A program made the position numbers and the translations under genes. The notes below the pieces were generated by a model. It was not told the origin of the DNA, searched no databases, and was given only the letters and a program-made list of their open reading frames with translations. Positions 1 through 5,494 of a DNA stretch of 9,760 bases are shown piece by piece. Where the stretch lies: NCBI GenBank assembly GCA_019247865.1, contig JAFBAJ010000833.1:1-9760 (forward strand). Reading direction: 5' to 3'. Every line of letters begins with the position of its first letter. The stretch's first letter is position 1. The stretch comes from Acidobacteriota bacterium (lineage in GTDB: Bacteria > Acidobacteriota > Blastocatellia > Pyrinomonadales > Pyrinomonadaceae).

Positions 1-165
1 CGCGCTCTCTTCGCTGCCACGCTCGCTCAGCTCGATCTTCCGGCCGACCTCTTCGTAGAGTCGTTTGATCCGCGCGACGGCCTTCTCCTGCGCCACAGCA
101 TTTCCGGCGAGCACGAGAGAGCAGAGAAGCAGGCCGCTAATCTTCAGGGTCGTCATGTGGCGCAT
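1..165 (-). CDS. Exported protein of unknown function, N-terminal part only
   Basis: The minus-strand frame opens at ATG 165 and stays open for 55 codons to the window edge, so the C-terminus is missing. The protein begins MRHMTTLKISGLLLCSLVLA, a short charged stretch followed by a hydrophobic core. A likely signal peptidase I site follows at residues 23-25 (A-V-A, then QEK). The mature part starts with a charged, probably helical segment containing RIKRLYEEVGRKIEL. The start at 165 is preferred over the in-frame ATG at 156 because GGGAG lies 8 bases upstream of it. The visible part matches no family I recognise. It follows the glycan locus in the same direction but is separated from it by about 580 bases of repeats, so co-transcription is doubtful. 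Export to the envelope is the only functional statement supported. Confidence 0.7.
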   Translation of the reverse strand, partial: MRHMTTLKISGLLLCSLVLAGNAVAQEKAVARIKRLYEEVGRKIELSERGSEESA

Positions 166-173
166 ATGCGAAA

Positions 174-178
174 CTCCC
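174..178 (-). promoter_or_regulatory. Ribosome binding site deciding the start at 165
   Basis: On the minus strand GGGAG is followed by eight bases (TTTCGCAT) and then ATG at 165. A second purine-rich motif, AGGAGG at 187-182, lies 16 bases upstream of this ATG, which is too far for normal use. The closer motif with good spacing supports 165 as the start. Confidence 0.5.
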
Positions 179-227
179 GTGCCTCCTGTGTGCTCTAAGA
201 AGCTGTTTGAAAAAGCCGCCGCTCGAA

Positions 228-451
228 GCTCCGTCAGGAGCCGGATGTTTTCACACTCCGTCAGGAGCCAGATGTTCTCGCCGCTCCGTCAGGAGCCAGA
301 CGTTTTCACAGCTCCGTAGGAGCAAGATGTTTTAGAAGCTCCGGAGGAGCTGTATATTTTCGAAGCTCCGTAGGAGCGAGATGTTTATAGCCCGTCCAAT
401 CTCTCTCAATCGAGCTCCGTCAGGAGCGGAATATATCGCTCCTACCGGAGC
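228..451 (+). repeat. Mini-palindrome array A (core GCTCC-N3/4-GGAGC)
   Basis: Eight copies of a short hairpin core are present. Plus-oriented copies lie at 228-241, 255-268 (first base changed), 283-296, 311-323, 338-350, 365-377 and 414-427. One inverted copy lies at 438-451. Each core has a 5-bp stem GCTCC/GGAGC with a 3-4 base loop (GTCA, GTA, GGA). Copies 1-6 repeat every 27-28 bases. A tail around GATGTTTTCACA or GAGATGTTTATAG follows most cores. Copy 7 lies 49 bases beyond copy 6 and is paired head to head with inverted copy 8. The spacers are alike rather than unique. The function is unknown; the pattern resembles lineage-specific REP-like intergenic elements. Confidence 0.88.
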
Positions 452-472
452 TTCAAATCGGGTGGTGGCTGC

Positions 473-729
473 GGGCTATAAACATTTCGCCGCTCTGCGG
501 CTGTTGCAGCTACAAACACTTCGCCGCTCTGCGGTTTTTAATGGCGACGCGATGCGGCTTTTTATGTCACTCGCTCTGCGGCTGTCGAGGCTATAAACAT
601 GCCGCCGCTCTGCGGCTGTAATGATGCTGCTCCGCAGCTTTTAATAGCGCCGCTCCGCAGCTTTTAATAGCGCTGCTCCGCAGCTTTAATGGCGCTGCTC
701 TACGGCTTTTAATAGCGCCGCTCTGCGGC
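473..729 (-). repeat. Mini-palindrome array B (core GCCGCAGAGCGGC)
   Basis: About ten copies of a second hairpin core are present. On the plus strand they read GCCGCTCTGCGGC or variants, at 489-501, 523-534, 546-558 (degenerate), 571-582, 604-616, 626-638, 649-661, 672-684, 694-706 and 717-729. Stems are about 5 bp with a 3-base loop; some copies read GCTGC/GCAGC instead, which keeps the pairing. Read on the minus strand, copies at 489-501, 523-534 and 604-616 are followed by a tail like ATGTTTATAGCC. The copies from 649 to 729 instead have a GCTATTAAAA tail and a tight 22-23 base period. The array ends 13 bases before the glycosylphosphotransferase stop codon. Confidence 0.88.
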
Positions 730-742
730 TTTCACACATCTT

Positions 743-2296
743 CTAATAAGCATCATCGCCGCGCAGCATGACGGGCAGCGTGCGGAGGATGATCTTCAGG
801 TCGAGGAGCAGCGACCAGTTCTCTATGTAGAAGAGATCGAGTCTGACCATCTCTTCGAACGGGAGGCGGTTGCGCCCTGAGACCTGCCAGAGTCCGGTCA
901 GTCCGGGCTTCATGTCGAGCCGCTTGCGATGCCAGAGCTCGTAGGCCTCCACCTCGTATGGGATCGGCGGGCGCGGGCCGACGACGCTCATGTCGCCGCG
1001 CAGGACATTGAGGAGCTGCGGCAGCTCGTCCAGACTGAGGCGTCTGAGGACGCGCCCCAGCCGCGTGATGCGCGCGTCCGCGTGCAGCTTATAGACGGGC
1101 TTCTCCTCGTCTCCCAGATTCGTCCCGGCCTCTCCGGCGATGTACTGCTTCAGGTATTCCCTGTGGCTCGCGTCATCCGCGCCCGTGCGCATCGTGCGAA
1201 ACTTGTAGAAGAGAAAGAGCCGCCCGTCCATCCCGACGCGCTCCTGCTTATAAAAGACAGGCCCTTTCGAGTCGAGCTTGATGAGCACGGCGACGACCAG
1301 CCAGAACGGCGCGAGCAGCGCCAGCGCGAGCGATGCGATGACCAAATCAAAAGCTCTTTTGGTGAGGCGCGCGGCGTTCGAGAGCGGCTCTCGAAAGAGG
1401 CGTATCATCGGGAGCGCGCCGATCTGGTCGATCTCAGTCTTGCGCGGCAGGCAGTTAAAGAGGCTCGGCGCGATGCGAAACTCGACGCCCGCCTTGCGCC
1501 CCGAACGCATCATCACATCAAAGAGCGCGTCGCCCGACACGCGCGGGTCTGTGATGATGATCTCGTTCGCGCCCGCCTCGCGGATCGCGTCCGGCAAGCC
1601 CTTGAGGTCGCTCACGACCGGCACGCCCTCGAACGTGTCCGGCACGTCGCGCCCCAGCGGGCCGTTCTCGACGACGCCGATGACGCGATACCCAAGCTCT
1701 GGGCGCTCGCGCATCTCCTTGATGCACAAAGCTGCTTCGGCTCCGCGCCCGACCACCAGCGTCGGGATCAGGTTCACATCGCGCCGCCGCGCGAAGGTCT
1801 GCGCCCCGCGCGCCGCGAGCCGCACCAGCGCGTAGGCCGAGAGCGCGAGCGCGAAGTCCAGCACGAAGACGGCGCGCGCGTACGAGAAGGCTCGAAACTG
1901 AAAGCCGCCGCGATAGAGAAAGGCCGCCGCCACGATGAGCAGCGAGCCGATGGCCGTCGCCTTGAAGACGCGCACGCCGTCGTCCACGAAAGAGAACTCG
2001 CCGCGCAGCCGATAGAGATCATAGTACCTGAGCGCCAGCAGCCGGATCGGGATGATGAAGAGCAGCAGAGCCCCGTACGGCGCGAACTCACGCGACCAGT
2101 GAAAGCCGCTCGCCGGTCGCAAAATAGCATCGCCCGCGCGCAGGTAGAACGCCGCCAGAAAAGCGAGCGCGGCAATGGCAAAGTCCGTCAGGACGAGCAC
2201 AGCCTTGACCGTCGGGATGACCCACTGCGGCGCACGCGCAGGCACGCGCACAGTGCGCGCATCAACCAGGCTCTTCTTGATTCGCTCCGCTCTCAT
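743..2296 (-). CDS. Polyprenyl glycosylphosphotransferase (exopolysaccharide initiating sugar transferase)
   Basis: This is a membrane enzyme of the WbaP/WcaJ/PssY type. Such enzymes move a sugar-1-phosphate from a nucleotide sugar to undecaprenyl phosphate, the first step of exopolysaccharide or O-antigen assembly. The 517-residue protein has hydrophobic segments near residues 30-53, 72-92, 114-127 and 139-160. A Rossmann-like CoA-binding domain (VVGRGAEA, 181-188) follows, then the C-terminal transferase domain. Visible motifs are KRAFD (313-317), YKFRTM (364-369), SLDELPQLLNVLRGDMSVVG (421-440) and GLTGLWQVSGR (465-475). D423-E424 match the catalytic Asp-Glu pair known for this family. The start at 2296 is chosen because its A is shared with the TGA of the preceding gene, giving coupled translation. 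An in-frame ATG at 2356 would add 20 residues inside that gene. Length and domain order are normal for the family. The sugar specificity cannot be read from the sequence. Confidence 0.93.
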   Translation of the reverse strand: MRAERIKKSLVDARTVRVPARAPQWVIPTVKAVLVLTDFAIAALAFLAAFYLRAGDAILRPASGFHWSREFAPYGALLLFIIPIRLLALRYYDLYRLRGEFSFVDDGVRVFKATAIGSLLIVAAAFLYRGGFQFRAFSYARAVFVLDFALALSAYALVRLAARGAQTFARRRDVNLIPTLVVGRGAEAALCIKEMRERPELGYRVIGVVENGPLGRDVPDTFEGVPVVSDLKGLPDAIREAGANEIIITDPRVSGDALFDVMMRSGRKAGVEFRIAPSLFNCLPRKTEIDQIGALPMIRLFREPLSNAARLTKRAFDLVIASLALALLAPFWLVVAVLIKLDSKGPVFYKQERVGMDGRLFLFYKFRTMRTGADDASHREYLKQYIAGEAGTNLGDEEKPVYKLHADARITRLGRVLRRLSLDELPQLLNVLRGDMSVVGPRPPIPYEVEAYELWHRKRLDMKPGLTGLWQVSGRNRLPFEEMVRLDLFYIENWSLLLDLKIILRTLPVMLRGDDAY

Positions 2297-3210
2297 CAAT
2301 GCGGTTCGTCGTCGGATATAGGCTTGAACACTAACGCGGCGGCCTCGCGTATCCATCTGTTTGGTGATTTGGTCAGCCGCTCCACCAGCTTGAGCACGTC
2401 TTCGCGCCCGCGTAAAGCCTCCACGTGCCTGATGTCAGCCAGATTTTCTACTGCACTCGCCCGCGCGTCCGTCTCTTCCTCGTCGGTGTCTGAATGGCTG
2501 CCGCTCAGCCAGTTCAATGCCCGTAGTACTTCCACAGTGTCTTCCGAAGTCAATGCTTCTTTCCACTTATCCGCCGAACGAGGCGGAACGGGAGGCCCGT
2601 GCGAAGCCCCGGAGCCGGTGTAAATGTTTCTCACGATCTCGCCCTCAGCCGTTTCCAGCCGCACTAAGGTGACGGTCGTGCCTTTGAACGCATAATACTC
2701 GCGCGCCAATCCTCCCCAGGTTCCTGACCGCTGAACGGGAATCTCAATGAGCGTCGAGCCGGTGCTGTTGTCCGGGAGAAAGCGCACGTCAAGCATCGGA
2801 ACCGTGCGCCAGCCGAGCGGGAATTCGGTCGAAGTCAGATGTTTTCCCTCTTCATCCAGAAAGTGCAAACGCACTCTGGCTTCGCCCGGAATAGTAAAGA
2901 CCGTCGGCGTCTCCATCAAAACAGTGATCTCATGATCGTTCGGCTCATCAATGTCAAAGACGAACCAGAGCCGCCACAATCTTTGATCCGGCGCGGCGTT
3001 CCGATCTCTCCTCCCCGGCACGAGCTGGTTGGCTGCGGCCTCGATCTTCCGTGCTTCCGCCTGCGGAAGGCATAACAGACTATAGTTCCAGTAAGCGTGC
3101 ACCTGTTCCAGCAACTCTTTGCGCGAGGCACGCTTCTGCGCACTCGCGTTGAGCTGGCAGGCCAGCAGAGCGATGACCAGGGGCAGCAGGAATCGAACCG
3201 TTTTTCTCAT
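2296..3210 (-). CDS. Exported protein of unknown function with HEAT-like C-terminus
   Basis: The 304-residue protein begins with a basic and then hydrophobic signal sequence (RKTVRFLLPLVIALLA). Cleavage after A-S-A at residue 24 is likely. An LLAC at 15-18 makes a lipoprotein possible, though leucine at that lipobox position is uncommon. The middle part (about 75-200) is rich in beta-type sequence and contains WRLWFVFDIDEPNDHEI. Residues 213-300 look helical and HEAT-like, ending LVERLTKSPNRWIREAAALV; an acidic patch DTDEEETD lies at 241-248. No enzyme motif was found and I do not recognise the family. ATG 3210 overlaps the preceding stop by four bases (ATGA), and its own stop overlaps the next start by one base. 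It is therefore built into the glycan operon, and a periplasmic or outer-envelope role is inferred. By eye it looks somewhat less GC-rich than its neighbours; this was not computed. Confidence 0.82.
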   Translation of the reverse strand: MRKTVRFLLPLVIALLACQLNASAQKRASRKELLEQVHAYWNYSLLCLPQAEARKIEAAANQLVPGRRDRNAAPDQRLWRLWFVFDIDEPNDHEITVLMETPTVFTIPGEARVRLHFLDEEGKHLTSTEFPLGWRTVPMLDVRFLPDNSTGSTLIEIPVQRSGTWGGLAREYYAFKGTTVTLVRLETAEGEIVRNIYTGSGASHGPPVPPRSADKWKEALTSEDTVEVLRALNWLSGSHSDTDEEETDARASAVENLADIRHVEALRGREDVLKLVERLTKSPNRWIREAAALVFKPISDDEPH

Positions 3211-4235
3211 GGTCTGAAGGGCTCCAGAATCAGATCCGCCACTTCATCGCGAACGTGAAGCGAGCGCCGAGCGTTGACGCCTGCCTTCTTCCTGAGAGGC
3301 AAGCTGTCCAAATCCTCTCTCTGGCTGATGCGCAGAAGTCTGCCTTCGTTTACCAGCTCTTCATCAATCGCTGCCCACTGGCCCGCGTAAATCGTCGCGG
3401 CGGGGACGCCGAGGGCAGCCGCCTCGCGGTTCATCGTGCCGCCCGCGCTGACGATGAGGTCTGCGTGCGCGATCAGATTCGCGCCGTCCAGTGCCTCGCG
3501 CGGCAGAATGATGTTCGCACACTTGCGCGAGAGATAAAGAGCGCGCTGCGCCTCCGTCCGCGCGAGCAGGATGAGCTTGACGGACGCGTGCGCGCACAAT
3601 CGTTCCAGCAGCTCATCGAACAATTCATTTTCAAAGCGATGATAGAGCGCCTCGCGCGCGGGCGGCCGGACGACGACCAGCACGTCTTCGGACTTCACAC
3701 CTAACTTATCCAAAACCTCTGCGAAGCGCGGGTCGGGCGCAAAGTCCGCGAGATAGACATCCTCTTTCGTCCCGGCGTAACGCCGGACCTTCTTCTCGCG
3801 CGCGCCGAAGCGTCGCAGAGCTGAGTCCGGAAAAGCGCGCGGCACGATGACGCGCGACGCGAGGCGAAAGGCCAGATGGTTCGCCGGCTGATGCTCGTAA
3901 TCCATCAGCGTCACGCACCTGATCGAAAGCGCGCGCGCAGCCGCCGCCTGCGCGTAAGAGTTATGGCTCACGGCTAAATCAATGTTGCGCCCGCGCGCCC
4001 AGCGCGCCAGTTGAGCCGCGCGACCGAGCAGGTTTCCGGCCTTGCCCGAAAGCCGTCCGCCGCCGTGCCCGCCGATGACCTCGATCTCAAAGGACGCGGC
4101 GCGCGCCAGCTCGACCGTCTGCGCGAAATCCCTCGCCGTCAGCAGGACCTCGTGCCCGCGCCGCTCGAACTCCGGCACGAGCGCGCGAAAGAACGGAACG
4201 TGCGGCGAGTTGGCTAAGTCAATCCAGATGAGCAT
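3207..4235 (-). CDS. DUF354 family protein (GT-B / UDP-GlcNAc 2-epimerase-like fold)
   Basis: The 342-residue protein opens with WIDLANSPHVPFF (4-16) and RRGHEVLLTARDFAQT (25-40), the signature of the DUF354 family. That family is related in fold to GT-B glycosyltransferases and UDP-GlcNAc 2-epimerases. Further landmarks are SHNSYAQ (90-96), DYEHQ (112-116), YAGTKEDVYL (153-162), VVVRPP (187-192) and GGTMNREAAALGVPA (265-279). The last resembles the nucleotide-sugar-binding loop of GT-B proteins. The biochemical activity of the family is not firmly known; sugar transfer or sugar processing in the cytoplasm fits the neighbours. The open frame extends to an ATG at 4352, but those 39 extra residues translate a dispersed repeat and the end of the preceding gene. 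The family N-terminus begins exactly at ATG 4235. No clear ribosome binding site precedes it; a 16-bp hairpin lies 18 bases upstream. Its stop overlaps the next start. Confidence 0.85.
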   Translation of the reverse strand: MLIWIDLANSPHVPFFRALVPEFERRGHEVLLTARDFAQTVELARAASFEIEVIGGHGGGRLSGKAGNLLGRAAQLARWARGRNIDLAVSHNSYAQAAAARALSIRCVTLMDYEHQPANHLAFRLASRVIVPRAFPDSALRRFGAREKKVRRYAGTKEDVYLADFAPDPRFAEVLDKLGVKSEDVLVVVRPPAREALYHRFENELFDELLERLCAHASVKLILLARTEAQRALYLSRKCANIILPREALDGANLIAHADLIVSAGGTMNREAAALGVPAATIYAGQWAAIDEELVNEGRLLRISQREDLDSLPLRKKAGVNARRSLHVRDEVADLILEPFRP

Positions 4236-4238
4236 AAC

Positions 4239-4315
4239 AGTGGTCAGGGGCCGGTGGTCAGTGGTCAGTAAAGCGGATTCCATCACTGACCACTGACCAC
4301 TGACTTCCGACCACT
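4239..4315. repeat. Dispersed palindromic repeat built on TGACCAC heptads
   Basis: Perfect 16-base inverted arms, GTGGTCAGTGGTCAGT at 4254-4269 and its complement at 4285-4300, enclose a 15-base loop. Outer AGTGGTC (4239-4245) and GACCACT (4309-4315) extend the symmetry. Each arm is made of tandem seven-base units, GGTCAGT or its complement. The element fills the gap between the toroid gene and the DUF354 gene and enters the toroid reading frame. From memory, heptad repeats of this kind occur between genes in several bacterial phyla; no search was run. Confidence 0.9.
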
Positions 4316-5494
4316 TTTTTCCAAAAGCCTTGCCAGCGCGTACATCATCCACGCCTGCGACCAGCGCATGTAGGGCGTGCGGACTGTGTGGAAGCGTCGC
4401 AGTTGATAGTAAAAAAATCCGCGCCTGTCCTGTAGGTGACGCACAGCCCAGAGCGCAACCGTGCTGGCTAAAGCCGGCGCTGCCTCATCTATCAACGCCA
4501 TTTCGAGCAGCGCGACGACAGCGGCCCCGGCCGAGTGCGCGTCCACCGGATAAAGCCGGTCATGGTAGTATTTCGGCCACCCGTCCGCAAGAAAGAAATT
4601 TTCCGTCCAGAACGCGTAGCCGCGCCGCGTCGCTTCCAACAGCTCATCGCGCGCACGCGCGCAGGCACGCATGATGCGCGCGAGGCTCGTCAGCACGAAC
4701 GCCGTGTGAAAATTGTCCGCCCACGACTGAAAGCCCTCCGCGCCGTAAGCCCAGGAGCCGTCCGCGCGCTGACGCCGGACGACGTAACGCGCGCCGCTGA
4801 GAGCCTGCTCGCACAAATCTTTTTCTCCGGTCAGAGCGGAGACGCTCGCCAAAGTTTCCGCCGCCAGCAGGCTCGCGTTGAAGACGCGCGTGTGGTCGAG
4901 CGGCGAATAGCTCCAGCATGTTTCGTCCAACGCCTCTGCGCTGCGGTTGAGATCGTGCAGGATAAAGTCACAAACACTGCGCGCGACGCGTAGATAAGAA
5001 TCGTCTTTAAAAACTTCGTATGCCTCGACCAACGCGCGCGCGGCAAAGGCCGTCGGCACAATCGTCGCCGTCCCGCGCGGCGCGTAAAACGCACGCCCCT
5101 GCCAGTCGAAGTTATAACCCCACGCCGCGCCGCTCAGATTATCGAGCCGGGCTGCCAGCAGCTCATCGAGCAGCGCGCGCGCCTCAGCTTCCGTCAACGC
5201 GCTCTGCTCGTGACGAACGCGCGCCAGCGCCGCCAGCGCGAAGAGCGCGTGTCCTTTCGCATTCTTTTCAGTCGGAACACCCGCGAGGCCGCGCAGGTTA
5301 ATTGGAGAGCGCTTGAAGAGCTGCGTCCACGCGAGCCGCGCGACGCGCGAATGCCTGAGCGGCGTCGCCTGGAAGAGCCTGCTGTTCAGAGCATCGAACG
5401 GATCATGTCCACTGTAGCCGCGCTCGCGGCACCAGGCGTGCAGGCGCTCGAAGGCTGCTTCAAGTTCGCTGCCGGCAGCGTGCGCGCCGCTCAC
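4283..5494 (-). CDS. Predicted alpha/alpha-toroid protein, activity unknown
   Basis: The 403-residue cytoplasmic protein lacks a signal peptide and is mostly helical. It carries recurring aromatic-rich turns: AAWGYNFDWQ (123-132), ETCWSYSPLDHTRVFNAS (191-208), RQRADGSWAYG (241-251), WADNFHTAFVLTSL (258-271), DGWPKYYHDRLYPVDAHSAG (304-323) and TPYMRWSQAWMMYAL (373-387). Repeated helix pairs with DGSW-like turns suggest the six-hairpin or prenyltransferase-type alpha/alpha toroid seen in glycan hydrolases, lyases, epimerases and terpene cyclases. Conserved-looking D, H, Y and W residues would suit an active site, but no family-specific motif was identified. It starts with GTG at 5494, overlapping the asparagine synthetase stop by four bases (GTGA). 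The last residues, KSVVSGQ, and the stop codon are encoded by the palindromic repeat, so the ancestral C-terminus probably ended near LARLLEK. A role in processing the locus's glycan is inferred from context only. Confidence 0.85.
   Translation of the reverse strand: MSGAHAAGSELEAAFERLHAWCRERGYSGHDPFDALNSRLFQATPLRHSRVARLAWTQLFKRSPINLRGLAGVPTEKNAKGHALFALAALARVRHEQSALTEAEARALLDELLAARLDNLSGAAWGYNFDWQGRAFYAPRGTATIVPTAFAARALVEAYEVFKDDSYLRVARSVCDFILHDLNRSAEALDETCWSYSPLDHTRVFNASLLAAETLASVSALTGEKDLCEQALSGARYVVRRQRADGSWAYGAEGFQSWADNFHTAFVLTSLARIMRACARARDELLEATRRGYAFWTENFFLADGWPKYYHDRLYPVDAHSAGAAVVALLEMALIDEAAPALASTVALWAVRHLQDRRGFFYYQLRRFHTVRTPYMRWSQAWMMYALARLLEKSGRKSVVSGQ

Larger units (their letters stand above)
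166..742. other. Intergenic region with no gene, filled by repeats
   Basis: No protein-coding or RNA gene is supported here. The open frames that exist on the plus strand simply translate the repeats and lack ribosome binding sites. The region holds two facing arrays of short palindromes (228-451 and 473-729). No promoter with recognisable -35/-10 boxes was identified for the gene starting at 165. No intrinsic terminator for the glycosylphosphotransferase gene is evident: on the minus strand the palindromes nearest its stop codon are not followed by a T-run. Confidence 0.75.

Noticed and set aside
65..596. Two short plus-strand open frames (65-319 and 381-596).
   Set aside because: They mostly translate the mini-palindrome repeats or lie opposite the exported-protein start, with no ribosome binding site and repetitive products.
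228..729. CRISPR array.
   Set aside because: The repeats are only 13-14 bases, spacers are about 10-14 bases and similar to one another, copies vary and reverse orientation, and no cas gene is nearby.
2297..2356. Start of the glycosylphosphotransferase at ATG 2356.
   Set aside because: It would overlap the preceding gene by about 60 bases. ATG 2296 shares a base with that gene's stop, matching the junction style of the operon, and no domain is lost.
929..2623. A 564-codon open frame on the plus strand, opposite the glycosylphosphotransferase and the exported protein gene.
   Set aside because: It is rich in Arg, Asp, His and Glu with no domain-like sequence, as expected for the antisense of a GC-rich gene. 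The minus strand carries clear family motifs across most of the same stretch.
4236..4352. N-terminal extension of the DUF354 protein to the ATG at 4352.
   Set aside because: The added 39 residues are the translated heptad repeat plus antiphase sequence of the toroid gene. The family's usual N-terminus starts at 4235.
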